Virus record (IMG/VR): IMGVR_UViG_3300024999_000344
Location: 1 to 26,460 of that record
DNA from: a virus
Reading direction: 5' to 3' (one strand)
Length of the DNA: 26,460 nt
The notes beneath the pieces were generated by a model, which saw only the letters and a list, made by a program, of their open reading frames with translations, searched no databases and was not told where the DNA came from. A program made the translations under genes and the position numbers. Below are positions 15,789 to 25,475 of this stretch, in pieces. Positions within the stretch are counted from its first letter, which is position 1. The number at the start of each line of letters is the position of its first letter.

Positions 15789-16865
15789 TTAATACGGAAG
15801 GTTTCCAAATCTCATTTTATATTCAGCTTCAGCGGCAGCAAAATTAGGATCTTTAGATGCACGCATTTTTAATAGCTTTTCTGTAGTAGCTGGCTTTGGA
15901 GTTGTAACTGTTGGCTGACCTGACATGCCATCAACATAGCCAGTACCCTCTGCATTAGGAATCATAATTCTTTGTCTTTTACTTGCTCCAATAGGATCAT
16001 TTGGATCAGGTTCTTCAATGACCATAGGCTTCAATGCCGTTTCTTTAACTAGCGGTTGCTGTGCTACTTGCCCTTGAATATCACGTAACTTATTTTCTGC
16101 AATAACACCCATTTCATCTATACGATTTTTTTCTTTATCAATAGCACTTCTAGATGCTATTTCAGCTAAATTATTCTTTTCTGATTGTTGATTAGTTAAT
16201 TCTTGTAGCATAAGATCTTTATGTGTTCTCCATCCCATAGGAGGTGGTGGAGAATTGTCAATCTTAGTAACACCAAAATTCTGTCCTCGAGGAGTGTTCA
16301 TATACTTTTCATACTGAGCCATCTGACCAGTCGGAGCAACAGGATTTTCTAAGAATCTTTTTCTTGCCTCAGGTGATACACTGGAATCAAATGATACATT
16401 CATATTGCCAACTCGTTGAATACCATTTGGATTTATTCTTTCTAAATTAGTTTTAGTTTGGTTATTTTTATTTCCTTCAAATGAAAGAGTATTTCCACCA
16501 ATATCATAAGTGGTTGTATTTCCATTAGTTGCTACAGTCATTTTGCCTAACTCTTCATCTCTTTGTGAATTAGGAATTTCATTAATCTTAGGGCTTTCAA
16601 TATTTACTGATGGTAACATATTTCTTTCAACTACTCTAGTTCCTTGCCCTATTCTATCAGGACGAGAATTAATGTTTCTTAACGGATTACTTCCACCATA
16701 GAATGATTCATTCATCGGATCACCTGGCATCATTGGTGCTTGTTTCTTTACGGGTACAGAAGCATTCCAGGCTTCTCCTGTAAATGCATCATCTGTAGTA
16801 GGAAGAAGAGCCAACTTTCTTTTTTTCTTTTCTTCTTCAGATACTGTTTGAAAATCATTAAGCAT
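15789..16865 (-). CDS. Low-complexity virion-associated hypothetical protein
   Basis: A 358-aa protein rich in Asn, Pro, Lys and Glu, probably largely disordered: a charged N-terminus (SEEEKKKRK), a Pro-rich SPPPPMGW near the middle, a helical segment around 225-270 and a conserved-looking end (DPNFAAAEAEYKMRF). The first ATG (16871) overlaps the previous stop as ATGA, but AAGGAG lies only one base before it. The ATG at 16865 has ideal spacing of 7, so I use it. It lies directly upstream of the giant polyvalent protein and may be its partner or another internal virion protein. No recognised family. Confidence 0.75.
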   Translation of the reverse strand: MLNDFQTVSEEEKKKRKLALLPTTDDAFTGEAWNASVPVKKQAPMMPGDPMNESFYGGSNPLRNINSRPDRIGQGTRVVERNMLPSVNIESPKINEIPNSQRDEELGKMTVATNGNTTTYDIGGNTLSFEGNKNNQTKTNLERINPNGIQRVGNMNVSFDSSVSPEARKRFLENPVAPTGQMAQYEKYMNTPRGQNFGVTKIDNSPPPPMGWRTHKDLMLQELTNQQSEKNNLAEIASRSAIDKEKNRIDEMGVIAENKLRDIQGQVAQQPLVKETALKPMVIEEPDPNDPIGASKRQRIMIPNAEGTGYVDGMSGQPTVTTPKPATTEKLLKMRASKDPNFAAAEAEYKMRFGNLPY

Positions 16866-16867
16866 GC

Positions 16868-18757
16868 TCATTCTCCTTGAGTGTAAATTGTTTTCTTAAT
16901 AATTTTATTTGTTTGCGTCCAGAGTGGTGAATCATAATCTCCTTCACTTGGCGTAGAAATAGTTGCTATCACAGTAGTTGTATTGACTGTAACATCATCG
17001 TGCCAAGTAAACTCGTAACCTGGTGTTCCTTCACCTTCACCAGAATCTTGATGTACTGGAATATTTGCTTGGTCATCATAGATTGTCAAAGCAGGATTGG
17101 TAAATACTAACCCCATGTGATTCCCAAGAAATCCTCCGCTACCAGGAAGCTTCGCTGTGAGTGGTGACTTATCAGCAATAATCGAACCTGCAAAATAAAT
17201 ATCAGAATTTACTGTTCTAATTGCTCTTGGAATAACTCCTGTATTTCCTGCAACTTGTGATTGTGTAAGTTCAAGGGCCATGTGTCTTTTCCAGAGTACA
17301 TCTCCTGCTTGTGGTGCTAATGGATTAACAGAGTCAGACTTTTGAAACTTAATTATATATGCACCCCATCCATCAGTTCCATTAGGGAAACTAGGAAAAA
17401 TAATATACACTCCATCAAAAGAAACATCTAGTTGAGTAACACAAAGAATCGCATCTGCATCATCGTAATATTGTACCTCTGCAAATCTCTGCCATTGCAA
17501 TGCTCCAGCAGAGGATACTTTGGAAAGATGAAAGTGCCACCAACCACTATCAGTAGCAATTTCAATCTTTGTCATTGAAACACAGTAAATATCTCCATTA
17601 CTATCAATGGCACATCCTCTGATATTCAGTCCGCTCATACTGGTGCCAACACCATACCAACCATAAAGTCCATTCGCTTGCAAGAACCTGCCTTCAAGAA
17701 CTCGATGCCACTGAACAACTCCACTACTATTAAGTTTAGTCAAGAGTCCCATTGGATGAATCGAGCTAGTTGTAGGCTCTTGAATGCTTCCACCGATGAT
17801 GATGTCTCCTGTAGACTTGACAGCAACATCATATGGATTAACCATATTTTGTACAGTTGGCTCACCAAACTCATCAAGCAAACAATCACCAAGTTGTAGA
17901 GTCCAACCTAGCGTTCCATCATATTGCAAGAAAGCAACATAAGCAGCATTATAAATTAAAACATAACTTTCATTATAGGCATCATGTCTACCTATGACTA
18001 CTGCATTACCAGCAGCATCAGCATCAACACCCCAACTGAATAAGTCATCAATGCCAGTATCGCCAAGAGAAAATCGTTTCTTCCACTTAATCGTTACACC
18101 ATCATTAGCATATTTAATCAAGCTCATATCGTAGCAGTTGTCATCACGCAACTTATAAATATCTGCTGTGACATAAACTCCACCATAATCAGTATCAAGT
18201 TCGGTTGGAACTGTAGGATCAATTGCAACTCCAGTACCAGATTCATTCCGATTTACTTCACTTAACAGGCCACCTTCTAATACTCTACGACGTTGAAACC
18301 ATCCATCATTATTATAATATTGAACGTATGCTTCATTTGATAATTCTGACGAAGCATCTGCATAATCTCTTGTTCGAGTGTATCCAACTACAATTACGTT
18401 GCCCATCGAATCAACATCAATATCTGATAAGCCACCACCTGAGATAAGAGTCTGTATAGTATCTGTAGATACTGCTAAGGCATACCAGTACCATTCATAC
18501 CTCTCTTCGATTGGTAAGTGTTTGCCAAGTTTCTTCCTAACTAATGGTGTGACATGAACCCTCGCTTCATCAAACCCAAATACTGAGCGTGCTTCAATAG
18601 TTACCCCTGGGGCAACAGGAACAAAACGCCTGCCTTGCTTAAGTCCTAATCGAGACATATCATCTTTCAGCATACCGACTTGAACTCTGGCCTGTTTGGC
18701 GAAATGCCGGCCGGCAAAGGTATCGCCAGTATATGTCACTTTGATCGGGACTCTCAT
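16868..18757 (-). CDS. Propeller-repeat virion protein with N-terminal domain
   Basis: A 629-aa protein. Residues about 1-95 form a separate, more GC-rich, basic domain (KVTYTGDTFAGRHFAKQARV, VRKKLGKHLPIEER). Residues about 105-560 carry repeated beta-propeller blade signatures: DIDVDSMGNVIVVGYT, AVKSTGDIIIGGS, AIDSNGDIYCVS and similar, spaced roughly 55-80 residues, resembling SBBP-type or quinoprotein-like propellers. The C-terminal segment is Thr-rich. The layout suggests an attachment domain followed by a surface propeller, so a tail or adsorption role is likely but not shown. It couples by ATGA to the gene before it and is followed by an overlapping stop/start. Confidence 0.78.
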   Translation of the reverse strand: MRVPIKVTYTGDTFAGRHFAKQARVQVGMLKDDMSRLGLKQGRRFVPVAPGVTIEARSVFGFDEARVHVTPLVRKKLGKHLPIEERYEWYWYALAVSTDTIQTLISGGGLSDIDVDSMGNVIVVGYTRTRDYADASSELSNEAYVQYYNNDGWFQRRRVLEGGLLSEVNRNESGTGVAIDPTVPTELDTDYGGVYVTADIYKLRDDNCYDMSLIKYANDGVTIKWKKRFSLGDTGIDDLFSWGVDADAAGNAVVIGRHDAYNESYVLIYNAAYVAFLQYDGTLGWTLQLGDCLLDEFGEPTVQNMVNPYDVAVKSTGDIIIGGSIQEPTTSSIHPMGLLTKLNSSGVVQWHRVLEGRFLQANGLYGWYGVGTSMSGLNIRGCAIDSNGDIYCVSMTKIEIATDSGWWHFHLSKVSSAGALQWQRFAEVQYYDDADAILCVTQLDVSFDGVYIIFPSFPNGTDGWGAYIIKFQKSDSVNPLAPQAGDVLWKRHMALELTQSQVAGNTGVIPRAIRTVNSDIYFAGSIIADKSPLTAKLPGSGGFLGNHMGLVFTNPALTIYDDQANIPVHQDSGEGEGTPGYEFTWHDDVTVNTTTVIATISTPSEGDYDSPLWTQTNKIIKKTIYTQGE

Positions 18758-20205
18758 GCCGTCGGGTCGTGGGTAAATTCGTGTGACTCGGAAATACTAG
18801 AGCCGAAGGAATGAGACTCGCTGATCGATTCACTATGCCCATAGCTCTCCGACCTGTTTTCTGATCCAGAGTATCCAAGCGAGGCTGAGGCGTTGACGGC
18901 ATTCAGCGCTGAAGCGACAGACTGTGCAGCGATCTGTGCCATATCATTGCTTACTTTCTCTTTGAGTGAAGATTCGGCTACATAGGCCCGTATTGCTGCG
19001 TCGACCTTACCAAGCAGTAGGCGCAATTCAATGTCCGCCTTTTCAATCTTCGCTTTGTTGTCTTCAACCAGGGCCATCTGACTTGCAGTCAGTGCTTTAG
19101 TTTCAGCTTCGTATCCGGTAATCTCTGCGTCAAAGCCTTTGATAATTGCATCATTAATACTAGCTTTAGCTTCAACGCCAACTTTGAATGCTTCTATCTG
19201 AGATTTGTATACATCATTAAGGCCCTTGTTACTCTCGATTGCGCCACGCAGAACTTCAACTTGTGCTTGGATATATGCTTTCTTTGCTTCAAGAGTAGCT
19301 ACATAACCTTTGACACTTTCTGAATACAACTGAATAACAATTTCAGCGGAAATCTTAGAATAATAAAGTGATCTCTGCGATTCACTATCTCTAGTAGTCC
19401 GGATTAACTTCTCCAATTCTGTTGCTTGCTGGATGATAAACTGAGCATTTTTCTGAACCAAATCGGCGCGTTCAATCATTACCTTTTCAGTAACATCCGT
19501 TTCGTTCCTAGCAATCTCAGCAGATGCCTCAAGAAGCTTTCCTTCAAGAGCACCCTGTGGTTCATCCCATCCGCGAACTGAGAAGTAACTCTCGACATCG
19601 TTATACAGCTTGCTATTAGTAGTCAGGTTTCTTGCAATAGCGCGATCATAAAGCGCCTGCTCTACTAACGGATCAAGTCCGGTCGAATCATCTGCCATCG
19701 TAGCAAGAATCTTCGCTAACAATGGAGTATAAACAGAAGTAGCAAGTGCAGTCTCAGACCATGTGACACTTGCATCAGGAGCAACTGGAGCAGTACCTGG
19801 AGTTAATAAAGTTGTATCTATAGTTGGCATTGCTGCCATTGTTGGAGCTACTTCAGAAAATGTACCAAAGTCGGTAATTAATGATGCAAGTCCAGTTGGC
19901 AATGGACGGTCAGGAATAGTTACAGCGGTTGTAGAAAGAGTAATAGAAAGTGGATCAAGAACTGGCTCAGCATAAGTAGTAATTAAAGAGTTAAGTGTTC
20001 CAAGATAACCACTCGCCCCGTCAAGTCCGACCAATCGCACCATCATGTCGTCAGCTATCTGCATGGTTGCGTCGAACTTCTCAGTGACTATGGTATAAGG
20101 CCCAGTAGGCGAAACAGTAGGCCAAGGTTCATGGACTTCGTTTATACCATCAGTGACTGGCGTTTCTGGTATTATGACTCCTGCGGATGATACAAAATCT
20201 GCCAT
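18754..20205 (-). CDS. Conserved helical virion protein with Ser/Glu/His-rich C-terminus
   Basis: A 483-aa structural protein. A Pro/Thr-rich N-terminal part (to about 165) is followed by a long helical body (about 175-440), including a VRGWDEPQGALEGKLLEA region and AQFIIQQATELEKLI. It resembles tail-associated helical proteins I recall from other phages, with the R-G-x-x-x-P-x-G-A-L pattern, though no family name is certain. The last ~35 residues are built of short Ser-Glu-Ser/His repeats (SESYGHSESISESHSFGSS). AGGAGAG lies 5 bases before the ATG. A tail or baseplate role is inferred from position. Confidence 0.75.
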   Translation of the reverse strand: MADFVSSAGVIIPETPVTDGINEVHEPWPTVSPTGPYTIVTEKFDATMQIADDMMVRLVGLDGASGYLGTLNSLITTYAEPVLDPLSITLSTTAVTIPDRPLPTGLASLITDFGTFSEVAPTMAAMPTIDTTLLTPGTAPVAPDASVTWSETALATSVYTPLLAKILATMADDSTGLDPLVEQALYDRAIARNLTTNSKLYNDVESYFSVRGWDEPQGALEGKLLEASAEIARNETDVTEKVMIERADLVQKNAQFIIQQATELEKLIRTTRDSESQRSLYYSKISAEIVIQLYSESVKGYVATLEAKKAYIQAQVEVLRGAIESNKGLNDVYKSQIEAFKVGVEAKASINDAIIKGFDAEITGYEAETKALTASQMALVEDNKAKIEKADIELRLLLGKVDAAIRAYVAESSLKEKVSNDMAQIAAQSVASALNAVNASASLGYSGSENRSESYGHSESISESHSFGSSISESHEFTHDPTA

Positions 20206-20214
20206 AACTCTCTC

Positions 20215-21600
20215 CTATGAAATTCCACTTGATTTAATAATTGGTAATACTGCATTTGTATCTATTGAGAAGTCACTTCCAAGAACATTAGATATCTTAG
20301 GTGTCCAATATCTTCCATACAAATTTCTCCCTATTGGTGTTCTAACAACTTGGTGTACATTTCTTGGAGGTGAAATTCTAAATGATTTAGTATTTATCGT
20401 TTTACCTTCTGCTGTCAAGTCAAGTTGTATTTTGCCATCAGTTTTTACTCCCATGTACCAGAAACGAAGATGTTTGTTATTCTGAGAGCCTAAATCAGTA
20501 GTTGGTAAGGTAAATGTAGAAGCAATTAAAGTAGTGTTATCAGTGCTGCCACTGGTAATCTGGAACAATCCATCACTCTTTGCACCATACAATCCACCAT
20601 TAAAATTAACCATCGAGTTAAATCCATAGTTCCGATACTTACTAGATGCAGTTCCAATTAAATTAGTTCTAATACAAACTGAATCATCAATTGTATTGAT
20701 AACTGTACTTCCATTAAAGACTGTTGCACCTCTAGTTCCGGCTTGATAATTAAGTTTATCCTTAGTAACTACAATCAACTGGCCTTGTGGAGTGCCAATA
20801 CACAGTCCATCATTACATGACCATGCCGCGCATTCTCCTGTATCTGGTGAAAGTCCAAATTTCTCACCATCTATATAACCGATAGCCTCAGAGTATTCAT
20901 GTGCTGGACATTCAAGACGCGGATGACGAATAAGTTCTCTAATATTTGATCCTTCAAGAAAATAAGTTCTCTTGCTATCTGACGCCCATATCCCACCATC
21001 AACGGGCTTAAACATCTTCACATTACTAGCAAATCTTAATCGCGATCTAGCATTATCAAATAAACCATATCCAAGTGGTTCAGAATAATTAACAATTGCC
21101 CCATTAACTACACACATACTAGAAGAAAACAAAGCAAGATGAGTGCCAAGTGGAGGTGTTCCGAATGTCTTAGTTGTCGAAGGTCCTACATAAGTTTGTG
21201 CTGCCCATGGATAAGATACGCCTGAAGTAATATAGCCACTCTGCAATCCGTTACTATAATAAGTTCCAAGACTAGTCTGACACCATCCCATTCTGAGATT
21301 CTTGGTCAACCCTGAACGAACACCAACAAGAACATTATTTGTACCAACTTTATAAATGGCTGCATCACTTACAGTCTCAAGAATAACGAAGCAATCTCCA
21401 CCATCACAAAAGATAGAATGATATTCTCCAACCGCAATCAGACCTTGTCCTAACCTTCTGGATATTCTCCCATTATCATCTATATCTACATCAAGAGCTT
21501 CTGCCAGTTCGACGATGCCAGTCTCAAAGTCAATCTTAAGTCTGGTTGGATCAGCAATATTGTTCCAGCCAGTAGTACCGGAAAATAGTTTTATAGTCAT
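20215..21600 (-). CDS. Conserved propeller-type phage virion protein
   Basis: A 461-aa protein of a family common in phage structural operons. Visible landmarks are ALDVDIDDNGRISRRLGQG (about 35-53), YHSIFCDGGDCFVI, a YSEPLGYGLFDNAR segment (about 171-184) and VDGGIWASDSKRTYFLEG (about 200-217). Regularly spaced blades suggest a beta-propeller. Several Cys pairs occur (FCDGGDC, ECAAWSCNDGLC). It overlaps the Ig-like gene by 4 bases (ATGA). It is likely a tail, neck or adsorption component; the exact place in the virion is unknown. Confidence 0.78.
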   Translation of the reverse strand: MTIKLFSGTTGWNNIADPTRLKIDFETGIVELAEALDVDIDDNGRISRRLGQGLIAVGEYHSIFCDGGDCFVILETVSDAAIYKVGTNNVLVGVRSGLTKNLRMGWCQTSLGTYYSNGLQSGYITSGVSYPWAAQTYVGPSTTKTFGTPPLGTHLALFSSSMCVVNGAIVNYSEPLGYGLFDNARSRLRFASNVKMFKPVDGGIWASDSKRTYFLEGSNIRELIRHPRLECPAHEYSEAIGYIDGEKFGLSPDTGECAAWSCNDGLCIGTPQGQLIVVTKDKLNYQAGTRGATVFNGSTVINTIDDSVCIRTNLIGTASSKYRNYGFNSMVNFNGGLYGAKSDGLFQITSGSTDNTTLIASTFTLPTTDLGSQNNKHLRFWYMGVKTDGKIQLDLTAEGKTINTKSFRISPPRNVHQVVRTPIGRNLYGRYWTPKISNVLGSDFSIDTNAVLPIIKSSGIS

Positions 21601-21938
21601 TTCGTATTATCCTGAACTATATCAAATTTTGCTTTTTGAACCGTTCTTACATCCGTTCCACTAGTTAACTGAATATCGTAAAAATAATTTCCAATCGCCG
21701 CAGTATTCACTGAGGTAGGTTTAAATACTACTAGCCCAGTTGTTGGGTCTGCATCAATAGTGCCCGTCATATCAAACAGTTTAGTAGTAGCATCAGGTGG
21801 GTCTTTAATCGTTGTAACAGTCATCTTCAAAGTCGCACCACTAAGAGATACAGGAAGAGTTGTATCACTGTCAGTAATGGTAAAAGTAAGGTCATATGAA
21901 TCCCCTCTATACATCCTGATATCGTTTTCATTTGCCAT
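21597..21938 (-). CDS. Ig-like phage structural protein (BppU N-terminal-like)
   Basis: A 113-aa single-domain beta-sandwich protein. RGDSYDLTFTITD, VSLSGATLKMTV, and NYFYDIQLTSG with TVQKAKFDIVQD are typical of the small Ig-like domains found as stand-alone proteins or as the N-terminus of BppU-type baseplate proteins. The start MANENDIRMYRGD at 21938 is chosen because GGGAG lies 8 bases upstream and one base separates it from the fibre gene's stop. A longer in-frame ATG at 21995 would lie inside that gene. It probably acts as a small adaptor between tail parts. Confidence 0.82.
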   Translation of the reverse strand: MANENDIRMYRGDSYDLTFTITDSDTTLPVSLSGATLKMTVTTIKDPPDATTKLFDMTGTIDADPTTGLVVFKPTSVNTAAIGNYFYDIQLTSGTDVRTVQKAKFDIVQDNTK

Positions 21939-21939
21939 A

Positions 21940-24900
21940 TCATTCTCCCTTTGTTGCGATGTATGTAAATAGGCTGAGAGTCGCAACAACTGCACCAGCC
22001 GCTATAGCCTCTATTTCAGGTGTATCATGAACAGCTGTAATTTCACCCTGACTGAAAATTGCTTCTATATCATTATCTTGCAACGTCCCCATAATTGTCT
22101 CACTATTAAAGATTGCTTCTATTGTCGGAACAAACAGAGTAGCAGTATATGATGTTTCTCCATAAGTGACATTCATCTCAGGGAAATAGCATTCAACTCT
22201 GATAGCTGAATAACCGTCAAGAATCGTGAACAACTCTATTCTTGCAGCGTTCATGATTGCAGTATTCGTCAGTGCGTCATCGACAAATGATGTCTCAACC
22301 GTGAACCCCCAACTAACCATTATTGTAGTCGAGTCATCATCTATCTCCATGCTCTCAGCAATTACACTTGACGCAGCATTGTAAGCTGAAACAATCTCTT
22401 CAATGGTTGCTATATCTGCAAGAGAAACATAAAGTCCTCGCCATGCAATAACCTCTTCACTGGGAATTAATGTATCAATCACTGAAGAATCAGCTGTCTT
22501 ATGACTATTCTGTGTTGCCCTAATTATAGCCCATGCGTAACCTGTACCATAAACATATCGACTAGCTATTTGATCGGCAGCAATTGTTAAACTATCTGTA
22601 ACTGCTCCACCATAAGATTGTGCTCCAACTTGTACTTCAGCAATTGTAGCACTATCAGTCCTATCTGCTTCTTCTGTAGCAGATGAAACTCCATTATGTG
22701 ATTCAGTTGCTGCCAGAGAATCAGTTCTATCTGCTTCTTCAGTATAAAAACTCGTATTGGTTAGAGTATCAGATGGAGTGAGTGATCCAGCTTCTGCCGT
22801 TGCTGGTGATGCAATCCAACCCTCAAGTTTTACCTTAAGAACTAGAGCCATCATATAGATGTAATCCTGCGTTGCGCCATCTGCAGTAGTAGCAACAATA
22901 CTACTTGCACCCCAAGGAATTGCACCTACTGTTGTTCTGATCGACCATCCATAAGAACTATTATATGCTCCACCACTAATCAAGTTTGGCTGCCTACCTA
23001 CATCACACCTAACTTCACCATATACTCCGCCACCCATACCATATTCAATACCAACTATCATATCTCCTTCATTATATGAAATATCAGAAAGAGTAAGTGA
23101 AGAAGCATTAGTTACACCTTCTGGAGATATGATACTGCGAAAAGGATCTCCTGAAATATCAACATTAGTAAACTGGCAAATTTTAATGATATCAGCATAT
23201 GCTTCGACTCCACCAAAGTTCGGATTGGGAAAATTCCAAGCGATATTACCAGATTCTGGATTCTTAAAATATGCTACCATCACATTATACCCGGCAGCAT
23301 TAGTATTGGCAAGATGTACAAATGGTACACCACCCAATGTTAATGTATAGTTTCCTTCCTGAATCCATGCCGGATTGTAGAATAGTGTGTGATAAGCAAA
23401 AAGCAATAAATTAGTATTAGCATGAATAGTGACTGCGCGACCACCACTAGTTGTATTAGCATAATCATGAATCTGATAGGATCGACTATCAGAGAACATT
23501 ATCTCTGTTGGGATATCTACATAAGGTCCATTAATCTGGCTTACAGGTAGAGAATCAGCAGCACCTCTATCAATGGTAACAGTTGATTCTATACTATCAC
23601 TACATACTGATCCTTCACCTACTCCACGATCAAATCCTTCATTTGTAGCAAAGCTATCTTCTTCATCAGTTATCTCTGATATTTCAGTTATCTCAGCTCC
23701 AGAAGGAACAGCTTCTCCGTCAAGGACTGTATTTATAACTACTGTATCTTCTAAGTCTACGCTTTCAGCATTGTTAGAACTTCCCGCCTCAGCTACTGCA
23801 AGAGTTTCTGTGATTGCTGAATGCATATACTGAGTCTGGTCTTGTCCAATACTTGCATCTGATATGCTGCCGATTGATTCTGTTTGTGCCACCCTGTGCA
23901 GTTCTCCGACTGATTTTCGCAAAGAAAAGGAGAGGTACCCGGCGAAAACAAGATCGTCGAAATAAAATCGGTCGGCAGCATCAGCAACGTAGTCACCGAT
24001 CATCGTAATAACATAGTTAGGATACGACCCGTCACCATGTACAACTCTGACCATTTGGTTGTTAACGTCTATTGTAGCTACGGGCGTTCCTGGAAGTGTA
24101 GCGGCAGCACCGACAGTCAAGCCTCCTTCCTCATCCACGACAACAAGGTTTCTGTCCGTAAGCGTCAGGGTCGTGGTACACCCTGACCTGTAATACAATC
24201 CGTTACTTGGCTGATACACTAATGGGTCGGTTTGATGAACGTTCGCGTAAAAGACCAGACTGAAAGAATGCGTATCAGATATAGGGTAGAATGACCACCC
24301 GAAAAGTTGCTCTCCAAGCGGTGGAGCTGGCAGCAGATAGGCCGCAACATCACATATATATCTGTTGTCGCCAACCAACTCGTCGAGTTCCTGGCTCCTT
24401 GCCCCGAGAGTGAAGGTTTGTCCTCCGAGCCAATACTCGCCCATGAGGAAATGATCATCTTCTGTTTCCGAGTCCACATTCGATTGCCTCGACCCATGAA
24501 ACAAAATACAAAAGTCAGCACCTTCAGGTACGGTAACAAGTTCTGTCCCAGCTCTCCCCTGGTTTAGGACTGTGCCATTGTCTTTGAATGACAAGGTCAC
24601 AACCCCGACAACCGTAACCTTCTTGTATGGTATACACTCTTCAGTCGCTGATACTGTTTCAGTCTGCGAGGCAGTTGTGGGAATTACCCCGACAGTTGTC
24701 TCGCTGACTGCTACTGTTTCTGCCTGTGCTGCTTCAATAGGTGCTCCACCACCACCACCAATGATATCACTTATTGCTGAAGATTCTGACTGTGACACTC
24801 CAAAAGTAGTCGGTGGAGCCAGAGCAATAGTGATAAATGCAGCTGTAGTAGTTGCTGTACTAGTAACAGAAGTTACACCAGTATCTCCTGCAACTATTTT

Positions 24901-25467
24901 ACTACCAGTATAAAGTCCTAATCCACCACCAGCTCCAGCATTTACTGTCTCATCTGCGCGTTTAGTCAGACTAGCAAGATTAGCATTAGATGAAGCAGTA
25001 AGTGATGTGGTAGAATTAGCATCACGATCCTGACCAAGACAGAGCAAGATAAGACAATTCGAAATAGTAGTAGTTACCGCAGGACATGACCAGGATGTAG
25101 AGGCAGGGGTATTGACACTTCCAGCTGTAATATTAATTGGACCTGCATTATCTATCCCCCTGAATAGAAACATCTGACCCGTAGTAACGCTGCCAGAATC
25201 TGGCACTGAAACAGCTGACTGTGATCCTGATACTAACTTCCAGAAGGCAGCAAGTCTAATTCCACCAGCTGAACCAGCCGTACCAGTACCTTGAGGACTA
25301 TTTGTTACTTCAGTCCAACCTCCAGGCGTAGAGATAGTCTCATTTGCTGAAGAAACAAGCAGGACAAGAATATCTTCATCAGCATAACCAGTTGGCACCG
25401 GAACAGATAATGCTCCAGTACCAGCTGTAAATACACCTTGATTGACGTATGTTGGAACTGCACCCAC
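21940..25467 (-). CDS. Modular fibre-like virion protein with acidic Ser/Thr repeats (GTG start)
   Basis: A 1175-aa protein starting at GTG 25467, with AAGGA 6 bases upstream overlapping the previous stop. Residues 1-220 form a beta-sandwich domain (SVPVPTGYADEDILVLLV, TPGGWTEV, FLFRGIDN). Degenerate ~20-residue repeats of the type SQSESSAISD and AQAETVAVSE follow (221-280), then a second globular domain (283-525), more repeats (525-650), a third domain (about 655-880), repeats including EEADRTDS twice (about 895-935), and a C-terminal part. DNA at about 23,880-24,640, encoding the second domain, is visibly more GC-rich than its flanks. The modular layout suggests a tail fibre or receptor-binding surface protein; the receptor is unknown. 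No intramolecular chaperone is recognised. Confidence 0.75.
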   Translation of the reverse strand: MGAVPTYVNQGVFTAGTGALSVPVPTGYADEDILVLLVSSANETISTPGGWTEVTNSPQGTGTAGSAGGIRLAAFWKLVSGSQSAVSVPDSGSVTTGQMFLFRGIDNAGPINITAGSVNTPASTSWSCPAVTTTISNCLILLCLGQDRDANSTTSLTASSNANLASLTKRADETVNAGAGGGLGLYTGSKIVAGDTGVTSVTSTATTTAAFITIALAPPTTFGVSQSESSAISDIIGGGGGAPIEAAQAETVAVSETTVGVIPTTASQTETVSATEECIPYKKVTVVGVVTLSFKDNGTVLNQGRAGTELVTVPEGADFCILFHGSRQSNVDSETEDDHFLMGEYWLGGQTFTLGARSQELDELVGDNRYICDVAAYLLPAPPLGEQLFGWSFYPISDTHSFSLVFYANVHQTDPLVYQPSNGLYYRSGCTTTLTLTDRNLVVVDEEGGLTVGAAATLPGTPVATIDVNNQMVRVVHGDGSYPNYVITMIGDYVADAADRFYFDDLVFAGYLSFSLRKSVGELHRVAQTESIGSISDASIGQDQTQYMHSAITETLAVAEAGSSNNAESVDLEDTVVINTVLDGEAVPSGAEITEISEITDEEDSFATNEGFDRGVGEGSVCSDSIESTVTIDRGAADSLPVSQINGPYVDIPTEIMFSDSRSYQIHDYANTTSGGRAVTIHANTNLLLFAYHTLFYNPAWIQEGNYTLTLGGVPFVHLANTNAAGYNVMVAYFKNPESGNIAWNFPNPNFGGVEAYADIIKICQFTNVDISGDPFRSIISPEGVTNASSLTLSDISYNEGDMIVGIEYGMGGGVYGEVRCDVGRQPNLISGGAYNSSYGWSIRTTVGAIPWGASSIVATTADGATQDYIYMMALVLKVKLEGWIASPATAEAGSLTPSDTLTNTSFYTEEADRTDSLAATESHNGVSSATEEADRTDSATIAEVQVGAQSYGGAVTDSLTIAADQIASRYVYGTGYAWAIIRATQNSHKTADSSVIDTLIPSEEVIAWRGLYVSLADIATIEEIVSAYNAASSVIAESMEIDDDSTTIMVSWGFTVETSFVDDALTNTAIMNAARIELFTILDGYSAIRVECYFPEMNVTYGETSYTATLFVPTIEAIFNSETIMGTLQDNDIEAIFSQGEITAVHDTPEIEAIAAGAVVATLSLFTYIATKGE
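22654..22740 (-). repeat. Imperfect direct repeat encoding EEADRTDS twice
   Basis: Bases 22654-22674 and 22720-22740 match at 20 of 21 positions, with starts 66 bases (22 codons) apart and in frame. They are the clearest DNA-level remnant of the repeat unit in the fibre-like protein. Confidence 0.75.
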
Positions 25468-25475
25468 ATTAATCC

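Noticed and set aside
18660-18902. An 80-codon minus-strand frame across the junction of the 483-aa and 629-aa genes
   Set aside because: It overlaps both well-supported genes in another frame, has no ribosome binding site, and is explained by the locally higher GC content.
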